A DNA stretch of 64,000 bases from assembly GCF_009856825.1 (NCBI RefSeq), contig NZ_WVTD01000009.1, forward strand, positions 1-64,000. Reading direction: 5' to 3'. Positions 18,416-27,357 of this stretch are shown here, one piece after another. A program made the position numbers and the translations under genes. The notes beneath the pieces were generated by a model that saw only the letters and a list, made by a program, of their open reading frames with translations, was not told the origin of the DNA and did not search any database. The DNA is from Novosphingobium silvae (GTDB lineage Bacteria > Pseudomonadota > Alphaproteobacteria > Sphingomonadales > Sphingomonadaceae). Positions within the stretch are counted from its first letter, which is position 1, and each line of letters opens with the position of its first letter.

Positions 18416-18625
18416 CTAGCGCTTCTTCAGTTGGTCCGGCTTGTGCGCGGCCTTCTTGCCCGATTTGTCGCTCTTGACGATGAACTGCGGGTCGCTTTTG
18501 GACGCGGCGACCTTGTGTCCCTTGATGTGCGTTTCGGAAGTCTGCTTCTTCTCGACGGTGCCATGGGTCTTGCCCTGGCTCGTGTTCCACTCGACCTTGT
18601 CGCCCTTCTTCAGTTCCTTGGTCAT
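18416..18625 (-). CDS. DUF2945 (HVA1 family) Tudor-like domain protein
   Basis: The 69-residue product matches the DUF2945/hypervirulence-associated Tudor-like family: KKGDKVEWNTSQGKTHGTV at the start, then the conserved DPQFIVKSDKSGKKAAHKP block. It is very Lys-rich. The family folds as a small beta barrel; its role in bacteria is unknown. The start was placed at MTKELKKGDKV, which has AAGGAGCGATC upstream as the ribosome binding site. Confidence 0.8.
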   Translation of the reverse strand: MTKELKKGDKVEWNTSQGKTHGTVEKKQTSETHIKGHKVAASKSDPQFIVKSDKSGKKAAHKPDQLKKR

Positions 18626-18794
18626 GATCGCTCCTTCGATGACGGCTCGCCCGGAGAAACGGTGAAGGTGCAGGCGGTGTTGCATGGCGTCGCCCACCCG
18701 GCTTGCGACAGGCTCGCTTCACCACGTTGCCGGGCCTCGTCCGGAACAGCCTGCCTGCGCCGGGACTGTGAGACGAGAAGTCACAGGAGGTCAG

Positions 18795-19154
18795 ATGGAA
18801 GACAACCGCATTTGGGAGTTCGAGCGCAGTCTATGGCTCGGCGACGAAGCCCAGTACCGCACCCTCGTCGACGAGGAATGCGTCATGGTACTGCCGCAGC
18901 CCCCTTTCGTCATCTCGGGTGAAGAAGCCGCGGGGCGGGTGAGCGACACGCCGCGCTGGGACGACGTGACGTTCTCTGACCAGACCGTCAGCCGCCCGCA
19001 GGAAGGACTGATCGTCATCGGCTATACGGCCCGTGCCACCCGCGAGGGAGGCGATGACTACGAAGCGCATTGCACCAGCACCCTGAGGCGCCTTTCCCAC
19101 GAGGAATGGCGCGTGGTGCAGCATCAGCAGACGCCCACGCCCGTAGCGGCCTAG
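18795..19154 (+). CDS. DUF4440/SnoaL-like (NTF2-fold) protein
   Basis: The 119-residue product has the NTF2-like pattern of DUF4440 proteins: an N-terminal helix (IWEFERSLWLGDEAQYRTLV), DEECVMVLPQPPFVISGEEA, a central SDTPRWDDVTFSDQTV, and a C-terminal strand with LRRLSHEEWRVVQHQQTP. The function is unknown; such folds are small enzymes, carriers or immunity-like proteins. The start is supported by an AGGAGG ribosome binding site at 18785-18790. It is convergent with infC and shares a terminator hairpin with it. Confidence 0.75.
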   Translation: MEDNRIWEFERSLWLGDEAQYRTLVDEECVMVLPQPPFVISGEEAAGRVSDTPRWDDVTFSDQTVSRPQEGLIVIGYTARATREGGDDYEAHCTSTLRRLSHEEWRVVQHQQTPTPVAA

Positions 19155-19178
19155 GCCGAAGCGAGAGCGCCGAAACGA

Positions 19179-19209
19179 CGAAGGGCGCGGCCGGCGGCCA
19201 CGCCCTTCG
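19179..19209. terminator. Bidirectional terminator between the DUF4440 gene and infC
   Basis: A 9-bp perfect stem (CGAAGGGCG at 19179-19187, CGCCCTTCG at 19201-19209) lies between two convergent stop codons. On the minus strand it is followed by TCGTTTC, a modest T-rich end, so it can serve infC and perhaps both genes. Confidence 0.65.
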
Positions 19210-19238
19210 ATTATCGTCCAGAGACGATGCTTTCGCTC

Positions 19239-19760
19239 TTACTTGGGCGAAAGCACCATCAGCATCTGGCGGCCTTCCATGCGTGGATAGGCCTCGATCT
19301 TCGCGATTTCCTCGCAATCGACCTGGACGCGGCGCAGCAGGTCCATGCCAAGCTGCTGGTGCGACAACTCGCGACCGCGGAAACGCAGAGTGACCTTCAC
19401 CTTGTCCCCATCCTCGATGAAGCGATGGATGTTGCGCATCTTCACGTCATAGTCGTGGTCGTCGATGTTCGGACGCATCTTGATCTCCTTGATCTCCTGC
19501 GTCTTCTGCGTCTTGCGCGCGGCGTTGGCCTTCTTCTGCGCCTCGTAGCGGTACTTGCCCACGTCGAGGAACTTGCACACCGGCGGATCGGCGTTGGGCG
19601 ACACTTCGACGAGGTCGAGGCCGACGTCAGCAGCCTGCTCGATCGCCTGGCGCGTGTACATGACGCCGAGGTTCTCGCCGTCCTGGTCGATGACCCGCAC
19701 CTTGTCGGACTGGATCATGTGATTGAAACGCGGTCCGCTCTTGACCGGTGGCGCCATCAT
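19239..19760 (-). CDS. infC: Translation initiation factor IF-3
   Basis: IF-3 binds the 30S subunit, prevents subunit joining and checks the start codon. The 173-residue product has the N-domain ([40 protein letters not shown]), the Lys-rich linker around [18 protein letters not shown], and the C-domain with [18 protein letters not shown] and [19 protein letters not shown]. Two successive ATG codons open the frame and no good Shine-Dalgarno sequence is seen before them, so the exact start is uncertain. The downstream genes rpmI and rplT are not adjacent here. Confidence 0.96.
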   Translation of the reverse strand: MMAPPVKSGPRFNHMIQSDKVRVIDQDGENLGVMYTRQAIEQAADVGLDLVEVSPNADPPVCKFLDVGKYRYEAQKKANAARKTQKTQEIKEIKMRPNIDDHDYDVKMRNIHRFIEDGDKVKVTLRFRGRELSHQQLGMDLLRRVQVDCEEIAKIEAYPRMEGRQMLMVLSPK

Positions 19761-19986
19761 ACGCCGGGGTGGGGGTGCTATAAGCGTTCTCCTGAATGGT
19801 TTTCGTCGCGTGTTCGGATTCGGGCGTCATTAATGCGATTCGCCCGCCCACGAAAGCAGGAATTGTCGAACGCAACATGAATGCCCGGCGCCCGCGCAAG
19901 GGATCGGCGCGGCCATCGTCCCATATGGGCGCGGGACACGGCTTTTGCAATCGCGTGGGCTGGAGCGCGGCGCGTGCGCGGGCGGG

Positions 19987-20712
19987 TCAGGCGGCCTTGC
20001 GCCAGAGGGGAAAGCGCACCAGGCGGCCTTGCGCGGGCACCAGTGCCTCGATCGCATCGGCCGGTTGCAGCGCCGAAAGGATCGCCGGGTCGGCAGCGTC
20101 CATTCCCCCCGTCAGCGCTCCGAAGGCGGGAAGGATCAGCCGGTTGCCGCTGTTCACCGCGCAGGGTCGCGCGATCCGCCGCCCGCGCGCCTGCACCACC
20201 AGGCGAGGGTGGAAGTGTCCGGAAACCTCGCCCTCGGCGGTGCCGGGAAGCGCCTGGTGGCGCAAGGCAATGCCGCCCGTGACAAGTTCTTCCATCCGGG
20301 TGCCCCCCGCTTCCGCGCCAAGGTGAGGATCGTGGTTGCCGGTGATCCACACCCAGTCGAGCGCGCGGGTGAGCGCGGCCAACATGCCCGCCGCGTGTGG
20401 CTCCAGCCGGTCGGGGCCGGCGCTGTCGTGGAAGTTGTCGCCCAGCGCGAACACGCGGCGCGCGCCCGTGCGCCGCACCGCCAGCGCAAGCCGCTCCAGC
20501 GTCTCGCGGCTGTCGTAGGGGGGAAGCATCTGGCCGGTGCGCGCAAAGAAGCTCGCCTTCTCCAGATGGAGGTCCGCCACCAGCAGCGCGCGCTCGCGCG
20601 GCCAGTATAGCGCAGAGGCGCGCGCGCCCGTGCTGGCGCCTGTGCCGGCAGCCGTGTTGGCGCCTGCATCGAGGAGGACCATCTCCTCATTCCGGAACGA
20701 AAAGGGAACCAT
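19987..20712 (-). CDS. pdeM: Ligase-associated DNA damage response endonuclease PdeM
   Basis: The 241-residue product is a calcineurin-like metallophosphoesterase with all motifs: LLVADLHLEK (DxH), VFALGDNFHDS (GDxxHD), WITGNHDPH (GNHD) and VSGHFHPRL (GHxH). In the family this protein is encoded with an ATP-dependent ligase and an Lhr-like helicase, but neither is next to it in this window. The start was placed at MVPFSFRNEEM; the longer frame would overlap hemF upstream sequence without similarity. A stretch of Gly/Ala/Thr near residue 20-30 is unusually low-complexity. Confidence 0.8.
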   Translation of the reverse strand: MVPFSFRNEEMVLLDAGANTAAGTGASTGARASALYWPRERALLVADLHLEKASFFARTGQMLPPYDSRETLERLALAVRRTGARRVFALGDNFHDSAGPDRLEPHAAGMLAALTRALDWVWITGNHDPHLGAEAGGTRMEELVTGGIALRHQALPGTAEGEVSGHFHPRLVVQARGRRIARPCAVNSGNRLILPAFGALTGGMDAADPAILSALQPADAIEALVPAQGRLVRFPLWRKAA

Positions 20713-20795
20713 GGCTTTCCCTTGCCGCAGCCCCCTCGATTTGGCAAGCGCCCTTGCGACGGGGCGCGTCGACTGCGCTCCGGCAAGGAGCACGG

Positions 20796-21659
20796 ATGAC
20801 CGACTGGACCCCCTACACCGCCCGCGCCACCGACTGGTTCCGCCAGCTGCGCGACGCGATCTGCGCCGAGTTCGAGGCGATCGAGCGCGAGGCCGGGTCC
20901 GATGCCGCCTTCGAATACACGCCCTGGACCCGTGCGGCGGTGGAAGACGAGCAGCAGGAGACCGGCGGCGGCACCCGCGGGCTCATGAAGGGGCGCGTGT
21001 TCGAGAAAGTGGGGGTCAACATCTCGGCCGTGTCGGGCGGGCTCGCCAGGGACTTCGCGGCGACCATCAACGGGGCTTCGGCGGAGCAGAATGCCTTTTC
21101 CGCCACCGGCATCAGCCTTGTCGCGCACATGGCCAACCCGCACGTGCCCGCCGTCCACATGAACACGCGGTTCCTCACGACCACGAAGGCGTGGTTCGGC
21201 GGCGGGGCAGACCTCAACCCCCCCATCCCCTACGAGGAGGACACCGCAGACTTCCACGCCGCCTTCCGGCAGGCCTGCGATGCCCATGGCGAGGGATACT
21301 ACGAGCGCTACAAGGCCTGGGCCGACGAATACTTCTACATCCCCCATCGCAAGGTGCACAGGGGCGTGGGCGGCATCTTCTACGACCACCTGGAGTGCGA
21401 CGACGAGGCTGCGTGGGAAGCCAACTTCGCCTTCACGCGGGCCGTGGGCGAGACGTTCCTGGCCATCTTCCCGCGCCTTGTCCGGCGGCGCATGGGGATG
21501 GCGTTCACGCCCGCCGACAAGGCGACGCAGCTGGAGTGGCGGGGCCGCTACGCCGAATTCAACCTCGTCTACGACCGGGGCACGCTCTTCGGCCTCAAGA
21601 CCGGAGGCAACATCGACGCCATCCTCATGAGCCTGCCGCCCGAAGCGACCTGGAGCTGA
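20796..21659 (+). CDS. hemF: Oxygen-dependent coproporphyrinogen III oxidase
   Basis: HemF decarboxylates coproporphyrinogen III to protoporphyrinogen IX using oxygen in haem synthesis. The 287-residue product has the family blocks FEKVGVNISAVSGG, NPHVPAVHMNTRFL, WFGGGADLNPPIPYEED, the signature KVHRGVGGIFYDHLE, and the C-terminal NLVYDRGTLFGLKTGGN. The ATG at 20796 follows an AAGGAG ribosome binding site. It is divergent from pdeM with about 80 bases between them. Confidence 0.97.
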   Translation: MTDWTPYTARATDWFRQLRDAICAEFEAIEREAGSDAAFEYTPWTRAAVEDEQQETGGGTRGLMKGRVFEKVGVNISAVSGGLARDFAATINGASAEQNAFSATGISLVAHMANPHVPAVHMNTRFLTTTKAWFGGGADLNPPIPYEEDTADFHAAFRQACDAHGEGYYERYKAWADEYFYIPHRKVHRGVGGIFYDHLECDDEAAWEANFAFTRAVGETFLAIFPRLVRRRMGMAFTPADKATQLEWRGRYAEFNLVYDRGTLFGLKTGGNIDAILMSLPPEATWS

Positions 21660-21662
21660 GCG

Positions 21663-21685
21663 CGCGCCGACACCCCGTCGGCGCG
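21663..21685 (+). terminator. Hairpin after hemF
   Basis: A perfect 9-bp stem (CGCGCCGAC and GTCGGCGCG) with a 5-base loop begins right after the hemF stop codon. No T run follows, so it may act as a partial terminator before the transporter gene. Confidence 0.5.
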
Positions 21686-21721
21686 ATTGCCCCTGCCCGG
21701 GAGTGCCGGTAGGCTCGCCCC

Positions 21722-22987
21722 ATGAACTCGCACGAACCGCTCGACCGCCGCTCGCTTGCCCTTGCGGCCCTGTCGACCGTGGTCGAGTGGTATGACTTCA
21801 CGCTTTTCCTCTATCTCGCGACTGTGCTTTCCCGCGTGTTCTTCGCCGGCCACGGGGGCGTGCTGACGACACTGGCGGGCTTTGCCGTCGCTTATCTGAT
21901 GCGGCCGGTGGGCGCGATGGCCCTCGGTCATTTCGGCGACCGGCACGGCAGGCGGGCGACCCTGCTGGCATCCATGGCCCTGATGAGCGTGGCCATGCTG
22001 CTGACGGCCATGCTGCCCACCGCCGCGCAGGCGGGGCCCGCCGCAGGAGTGATGCTGCTCCTGCTGCGCTGCGTGATGGGCTTTGCCGTGGGGGGCGAGT
22101 ACACCGGGGTCGTCGCCTATCTTCTCGAAGGAGCGGGACCGCAGCGGCGGGGGCTCGTCACCTCGCTGGCGGCGGCGACGAGCGAAGTGGGCGGACTGCT
22201 GGCGGCCGGAGTTTCAGCGCTCACCGTAAGTCTCCTGCCGCCCGCCGTGCTCGATAGCTGGGGCTGGCGGCTTCCGTTCCTGTTCGGCGCCCTGCTTGCG
22301 GCATCGATCCTCGTCGCCCGCGCGGCGATGAAGGAATCGCCTGAGTTCGAGGCACGCCGGGCGGCAGGAACGCTGGCGCGCAATCCACTGGGCAATGCCC
22401 TGGCGCGGCACCGTGCGGGCATCCTGCGCGGCTTCGCGATTTCCGCCTTGGGATCGATCACCTACTACGTCGGCATCACTTATGTGCCGGTATTCCTGAC
22501 CTCGTCCGGCAGCCTGACCGAAGCGCAAGCACTGCGGATGGCGACCTGGGCAGCGCTGGCGGTGATCGTGGTGACACCCTTTATCGGTCTGCTGTCTGAT
22601 CGGGTGGGGCGGCGGCCCGTGCTGGTCGGCCTCGCGCTGCTCTGCGCCGGGCTGCCCTACGTGCTGTTCCACCTGCTTGCCGGAGCCTCGGGCACCGCCG
22701 CACTCCTCGGCGCGGTCGTGCTGGCGATGCTGGCGGGCGGGGTCAGCGCGGTCGGAGCCGTCGCCACGGCCGAGCAGATGCCGGCGGAAGGGCGCCTGAG
22801 CGGCCTGGCCCTTGGCGCCACCACCGCGACCGCGCTGTTCGGCGGCCTCACCCCGTTGCTGGCGCAGGTCCTCACCGAACGCACCGGAGCGCCGAGCGCG
22901 CCCGGCGTGATGATCGCGCTTGTCGCCGTTTGCGTGCTGCCCGTGCTCCTCGCTCTCCCGGAAACCCGCCCCAAGCGCCGCGCCTGA
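21722..22987 (+). CDS. MFS transporter, MHS (metabolite:H+ symporter) type
   Basis: The 421-residue product has about twelve membrane spans. The opening STVVEWYDFTLFLYLATVLS, with the E-W-Y-D motif, is diagnostic of the MHS family that includes ProP, KgtP and CitA. The loop 2-3 motif FGDRHGRRATLLASM and the later LSDRVGRRPVLVGL are present. It imports an organic acid, betaine or similar solute with protons; the substrate cannot be deduced. It follows hemF after about 60 bases with a hairpin between. Confidence 0.85.
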   Translation: MNSHEPLDRRSLALAALSTVVEWYDFTLFLYLATVLSRVFFAGHGGVLTTLAGFAVAYLMRPVGAMALGHFGDRHGRRATLLASMALMSVAMLLTAMLPTAAQAGPAAGVMLLLLRCVMGFAVGGEYTGVVAYLLEGAGPQRRGLVTSLAAATSEVGGLLAAGVSALTVSLLPPAVLDSWGWRLPFLFGALLAASILVARAAMKESPEFEARRAAGTLARNPLGNALARHRAGILRGFAISALGSITYYVGITYVPVFLTSSGSLTEAQALRMATWAALAVIVVTPFIGLLSDRVGRRPVLVGLALLCAGLPYVLFHLLAGASGTAALLGAVVLAMLAGGVSAVGAVATAEQMPAEGRLSGLALGATTATALFGGLTPLLAQVLTERTGAPSAPGVMIALVAVCVLPVLLALPETRPKRRA

Positions 22988-23173
22988 GGGGCAAAACGAT
23001 GGGCTCGTGGTTTTCCTACACCGCCCGGCGCTGCTACTTTCGCGCAGGTTCTTTCACACCGCAGCGCCAGCGGCCTCTTTCCGCCATCAACGAGGGCGCC
23101 CGCGCATGCACTTCATCAACAAGCCGGGCGCATCGACCGGTAATGCTGCCCGGCCGACTGGCTTCTCGGCATT

Positions 23174-23503
23174 TCAGAACTGCAGCGAAACTTCCACCTC
23201 GTCGCCTTCTCCAAGGTCTTCCGCCCGGCGCACGGCGGCTTTCACCGGCAGCAGCCAGCCGCCGTCCGCCTTGCTGGGGAAAACCGAGGTGGAAAACGTG
23301 CTGCTCCCGATCCGCGCTTCCACCTTGATCGCGCCGAAGCCCCGCGCCGTGCCTTCCAGCCGCCGCATCACCGCCGTTCCCGACAGGGCCTCGGCCGCCG
23401 CGCCGTCGATCGTCAGGAAGTGCCATGAGCCGTTCGTGACCCCGCCCGTCCAGCGCCACAACCGGCCGGTATGCGTCAGGTGTTCGCGAAAGCCCGCGCT
23501 CAT
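23174..23503 (-). CDS. DUF1905 domain protein
   Basis: The 109-residue product matches DUF1905: GRLWRWTGGVTNGSWHFLTI, GFGAIKVEARIGSSTFSTSV and SKADGGWLLPVKAAVRRAED. The domain is a small beta barrel also found fused to YdeI-type proteins, with unknown role. The ATG overlaps the stop of the upstream cyclophilin gene as ATGA, so the two are translated together. The C-terminus ends in EVEVSLQF. Confidence 0.8.
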   Translation of the reverse strand: MSAGFREHLTHTGRLWRWTGGVTNGSWHFLTIDGAAAEALSGTAVMRRLEGTARGFGAIKVEARIGSSTFSTSVFPSKADGGWLLPVKAAVRRAEDLGEGDEVEVSLQF

Positions 23504-24519
23504 CGCTTCGCCTCGCGGATCGGCACGGGCACATTGCACACGTCGACCCCGCCGGCGGGCTGGATGTAGAAGTCGTCCAGGCGGTTGGCGCGCTTGTCCA
23601 CGTACGCGGCGAAGCTGGCGCTGTCGGTCGACAGGTATTCGTAGGATGCAAGGCCGGGCACTTCGTCGCCTGTCCTGACCGAGACGATCGGCGTCCGCTC
23701 GCCGGCTGTTTTGTAGAACCCGATCTCACCGGTGCCGCGCGGCAGCGAGGAGAGGTGCTCGATGCCCGAGATGACGCGCCCGACAAGCGCCACGTTGCGG
23801 TCCAGCTGGCGCGGAGCGTGGCCGATCACGGCGTAGAGCTCGGCGCCGGTCCCGGTGTCCGGCGAAAGGTTCCGCCCGACGCCGACCATGCCGTAGCAGT
23901 GAAGCGGCCAGGCGGCTCCCGCCACGCCTTGGGCATCGGCTCCGGTCGTCGAAGCTGCGCTGCGGGGCGTGGGCGGTGCCATGGCGACGGGCCACCCTTG
24001 CGAGAAGCCGGCCACGGCCCCGAGGACCCGCCGGTCGTCCGTACCGGCATGCGTCAGGTACGGATCCTCGCCCCGGAGCAGGGCGGTGAAAGGCGGCGTG
24101 CTTTTGGAAATGGCCGCAGTATAGTCGCTCGGCGCCATGGTGGAGAGGCCTCTTGGCAGCGCCCTGGCCTTGCCGGGTATCTCCCCGTCGGGATCTCCCC
24201 ACTGGGCGACGTAGTTGTCCTGGACGCGGACGACCGCAGTCCCGTCGAACCACCGGGCGGCGACGAGCTTGCGGATGTTCGAGACCCATCCTTGCGAGAA
24301 TGGCGCCGCGATGAGCTGGATCACAACCCTGCGTTCCTGCCCCCGAGGGTCGGCGGCGAGGTCCATGACCAGGAGGTCGGAGGCCGGGATCCGCCGCCAT
24401 TCCGAGGCAGGGGCGGCATCGACGACGTCGCCGGGCGTGCGTGCGGTCTGCTCGTTCGCAGGCGCTGCCATCGGCGCGGAAAGGGCGAGTGCGGCAAGGC
24501 CGGCGATAAATGTGCGCAT
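23500..24519 (-). CDS. Secreted cyclophilin-type peptidylprolyl isomerase
   Basis: The 339-residue product has a signal peptide (MRTFIAGLAALALSAPMAAPA) and a cyclophilin-like domain. It starts with LLVMDLAADPRGQERRVVIQ and shows ARWFDGTAVVRVQDNYVAQWGDP, then HCYGMVGVGRN and AELYAVIGHAPRQLDRNVA with the later GRVISGIEHLSSLPRG. The order of these blocks matches periplasmic cyclophilins, although the insert between them is long. It would assist folding of exported proteins. The following DUF1905 gene overlaps by four bases. Confidence 0.82.
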   Translation of the reverse strand: MRTFIAGLAALALSAPMAAPANEQTARTPGDVVDAAPASEWRRIPASDLLVMDLAADPRGQERRVVIQLIAAPFSQGWVSNIRKLVAARWFDGTAVVRVQDNYVAQWGDPDGEIPGKARALPRGLSTMAPSDYTAAISKSTPPFTALLRGEDPYLTHAGTDDRRVLGAVAGFSQGWPVAMAPPTPRSAASTTGADAQGVAGAAWPLHCYGMVGVGRNLSPDTGTGAELYAVIGHAPRQLDRNVALVGRVISGIEHLSSLPRGTGEIGFYKTAGERTPIVSVRTGDEVPGLASYEYLSTDSASFAAYVDKRANRLDDFYIQPAGGVDVCNVPVPIREAKR

Positions 24520-24597
24520 GGATGCGTCATGCCATCACCTCGCCGCTTGCGAAACCCCGCGCGGCACGCTAGGGGCCAGCGCCTTACCAGTGCATGC

Positions 24598-24688
24598 GGA
24601 GCGGTGGCCGAGTGGTCGAAGGCGCTCGCCTGGAAAGTGAGTATACGTCAAAAGCGTATCGAGGGTTCGAATCCCTCCCGCTCCGCCA
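24598..24688 (+). tRNA. tRNA-Ser (anticodon GGA)
   Basis: The 91-nt sequence folds as a class II tRNA. The acceptor stem GGAGCGG pairs with CCGCTCC, followed by the discriminator G and an encoded CCA at 24686-24688. The anticodon stem-loop CTCGCCTGGAAAGTGAG gives GGA, and a long variable arm (TATACGTCAAAAGCGTAT) and the T-loop GGTTCGAATCC are present. No repeat of its 3' end was found nearby, so it does not look like an integration site here. Confidence 0.97.
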
Positions 24689-24864
24689 TCGGGCCTTGGC
24701 CTGAACCCCATAGTGCCCAGGCTCGGTTTTCCCCGGTAAATGGCATCGGCGCAGGTCAAGGGCAGCGCTGGTGCGCCGTGCGCGGCTTTATAAGCAATAT
24801 CAATAGGGTCCGACAGGCGTTTGCTGCTAACGAGGCGGCAAGCCTCAAGGGAATGCACGCCTCC

Positions 24865-26229
24865 ATGACAAGCCGGAATGCCGCACAGGACCTGCCGATC
24901 GCCATCATTGGCGGGGGTTTCAGCGGGACGCTCCTGGCGATCAATCTGCTGCGCTATGGCGTGAAGGTCGCGCTGATCGAGAGGAACTCCACTCAACTGG
25001 CGAAAGGCGTCGCGTTCGGGACGCGTCGGCCAGAGCATCTGTTGAACGTGCGCGCGGCCAACATGAGCGCCTTCCCGGACGATCCGGGGCACTTCCTGCG
25101 CTGGATGGCCTTCTCCGACGCCGAGGAGGCGAACCGCTTCGTGCCGCGGCTGACCTACGGCGTCTACTTGCGCGAACTGCTGGTGGACGCTCTGGGCAAG
25201 GCGAACGCGGCCGGGCAGATCATCGATGGCGAGGCGGTGTCGGTCGGTTTCGACGACGATCGGGCGCGGGTTCGCCTTGCCGATGGCGGAGAGGTCGAAT
25301 GCCGTTCGGTCGTGCTCGCCCTCGGCAACTTCCCGCCGGTGCCGCATCCTGTCTTTGCTGGGCTGCCCGACGTCCTCTACCGCCCCGACCCCTGGGCTCC
25401 CGGCGCGGCCGAGGGGTTGGAGGGGATCGACCACGTGCTTGTCGTGGGCAGCGGCCTGACGGCGGCCGATGTCGTGCTCTCGCTTGAGAGCGGAGGGTTT
25501 GCCGGGCAGGTCACGGTACTCTCGCGCCGGGGCCTGAAGCCGCACAGCCATGCCGAGGTGGGACCTGTCGTGATCCCGATACCCGACCCGGACCGGCGCG
25601 GATCGAAGCTCGTGCGGGATGTGCGCCAGCGTGCCGGGCAGGTGGACTGGCGCGCCGCGGTCGATGCGTTGCGGCCGCACACGCAGAACATCTGGCGCCG
25701 CCACTCCGCGCAGGCGCAGGCGAGCTTCCTGCGCCACCTGCGCCCTTACTGGGACATCCACCGCCACCGGCTTGCTCCGCAAGTGGCCCGCCGCCTGGAG
25801 GCTCTGGAGGCGAGTGGGCGGCTGCGATATGCGGCAGGCCGGTTGATAGATGCCCAAGTGCAGGGGAGCCGGGCGGCGGTGTCGTATCGACCGCGCGGCC
25901 AGCAGCGCGCCGAGGAGATCCTGGTCGATCGTATCTATAACTGCGCGGGGCCCGAGTGCGATCTCAGCCGCGTTGATGCGCCGATCGTGCGCGATCTCTT
26001 CGATCAGGGACGCATACGGGGAGACGTCCACGCACTCGGCCTCGACGTGGACCACCTCGGCCGCGTGCTGGGCGCCGATGGCACGGTTCAGGAGCGATTG
26101 CTCGCGGTCGGCCCGGTCACGCGTGGCGAGGCGTGGGAGATCGTCGCCGTGCCGGACATCCGGCGGCAGGTCTGGGGCCTTGCCCGCCTGCTTGCCGATG
26201 CGCACTGGGTTGGCGGCGAGGGGCTCTGA
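24865..26229 (+). CDS. FAD/NAD(P)-binding protein (NAD_binding_9 type)
   Basis: The 454-residue product has a Rossmann FAD motif IAIIGGGFSGTLLAINLL at about residue 13, GVAFGTRRPEHLLNVRAANM, and a second dinucleotide motif HVLVVGSGLTAADVVLSL near 190, followed by VTVLSRRGLKPHSHAE. This matches a family of flavin-dependent oxidoreductases or hydroxyacyl-glutathione-linked proteins with uncertain substrates. ATG codons at 24853 and 24865 are both possible; an AAGGG lies too close to the first. The frame is open far upstream across the tRNA-Ser gene, which is a GC artefact. Confidence 0.8.
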   Translation: MTSRNAAQDLPIAIIGGGFSGTLLAINLLRYGVKVALIERNSTQLAKGVAFGTRRPEHLLNVRAANMSAFPDDPGHFLRWMAFSDAEEANRFVPRLTYGVYLRELLVDALGKANAAGQIIDGEAVSVGFDDDRARVRLADGGEVECRSVVLALGNFPPVPHPVFAGLPDVLYRPDPWAPGAAEGLEGIDHVLVVGSGLTAADVVLSLESGGFAGQVTVLSRRGLKPHSHAEVGPVVIPIPDPDRRGSKLVRDVRQRAGQVDWRAAVDALRPHTQNIWRRHSAQAQASFLRHLRPYWDIHRHRLAPQVARRLEALEASGRLRYAAGRLIDAQVQGSRAAVSYRPRGQQRAEEILVDRIYNCAGPECDLSRVDAPIVRDLFDQGRIRGDVHALGLDVDHLGRVLGADGTVQERLLAVGPVTRGEAWEIVAVPDIRRQVWGLARLLADAHWVGGEGL

Positions 26230-26338
26230 GCCCGTTTCCCGGCGCGCAGCTTCGGGACACACGGCTCAGCAGTTGGGGGCGGAGACGATGCTCCGGAGCA
26301 TGCGATAGAGTGAACGCCGGGCGCGAGCTGCCGGCCTG

Positions 26339-27241
26339 TCAGATCCGGCCTACGGTCAGCGCCTGGCCGCTGGCCGGTAGGGGAGCCGTGGACGTACGTT
26401 CGCGCAGCAGTGCCTCAACCACGGCATGGCTGCGTTCGTCGTCGACGTCGATGGCCTGCGAGCCGTCCTGCAGCACGACCGGCACCACGCGAAGGCCAAG
26501 CCGGGCCGAGACACGCGCCATCGCCTCGACAAGGCTGACGGCGCGCAGGCGCAGCATCACGAGATTGACGATGCCGAAGGCGCGCAGCACCCGCCAGGCG
26601 TTTCCAGCGAACCGCCCGCCGCCGCGGAACACTTCGGCCGCCCGAAGGGCCTCGGGGCCCGAAACCACGTAGATGTTGCAGCTGGCGTAGGCATCGTCGG
26701 AAAACTCGTGGAAGCGAAGTGCCCGGTCCGGATTGACCGCATGGACCGCGCTGCGCGGAGCCATCGCGAATGCCACGTCGGCGGGGCGATAGGCATCGGC
26801 GTCAAGCGCAGCGATCATGGCGTCGATCGAGGCGGGAGTGAGAAGCGCGTGGTCGGCGGTGGTGATGAGAAGGGGGCCGTCCCATCCCTCTGCCGCGGCC
26901 ATGACACTGTCGACGATGTTGGGCCGCGCCTCCACGAGCTTGACGATGCCGCGCCCCGGCAGCTGCGAGAGCACGTCGAACAATCCGTCGAAAGCCTCGC
27001 GCTCGACCGAGATGGCCAGGCTCTCGACAGCGGGATGAAGCGCGGCGATCTGCAGAACGTGAGCCACCAGCGGGCGCCCGGCCAACGGGACCAGGCACCG
27101 ATGCGACATGCCGAAGGCGCGGGCCAGCGGATCGGCTTCGCGCGCATCGCGGCCGGCAAGCACGATCACCCGCAGCGGCGATCCGATGTGCACTCCGCCC
27201 GTCGGATTGCCGCCGGCATTGCTCTGCGTGATTTTCTCCAT
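26339..27241 (-). CDS. NTP-transferase-like protein with an altered nucleotide motif
   Basis: The 300-residue product looks like a MobA/GlmU-type nucleotidyltransferase: an opening strand RVIVLAGRDAREADPLARAF, LVPLAGRPLVAHVLQIAALH, and the metal-binding LLITTADHALLTPASID. The usual Gly-Gly of LAGG is Gly-Arg here and the signature spacing is unusual, so activity is uncertain. It could transfer a nucleotide to a sugar phosphate or a cofactor. The start was chosen at MEKITQSNAGG. It is divergent from the OPT transporter gene. Confidence 0.6.
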   Translation of the reverse strand: MEKITQSNAGGNPTGGVHIGSPLRVIVLAGRDAREADPLARAFGMSHRCLVPLAGRPLVAHVLQIAALHPAVESLAISVEREAFDGLFDVLSQLPGRGIVKLVEARPNIVDSVMAAAEGWDGPLLITTADHALLTPASIDAMIAALDADAYRPADVAFAMAPRSAVHAVNPDRALRFHEFSDDAYASCNIYVVSGPEALRAAEVFRGGGRFAGNAWRVLRAFGIVNLVMLRLRAVSLVEAMARVSARLGLRVVPVVLQDGSQAIDVDDERSHAVVEALLRERTSTAPLPASGQALTVGRI

Positions 27242-27357
27242 GGCCGTCCCTTTTGCAGAACCGATGTGACGGCCCCATGAAACGAAAGGCAATTTGCATT
27301 GTCGCACCGCCCCGGCCCGTGCGAAGAGGGCCGCCACAAACTGGTAGCGGGCGGAAA

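Noticed and set aside
24598..24688. tRNA-Ser as a second integration site
   Set aside because: No copy of its 3' end and no integrase or foreign composition was found nearby.
23755..24864. A 366-codon upward extension of the FAD protein frame through the cyclophilin and tRNA-Ser genes
   Set aside because: It overlaps a tRNA and an antisense gene and has no similarity; high GC removes stop codons by chance.
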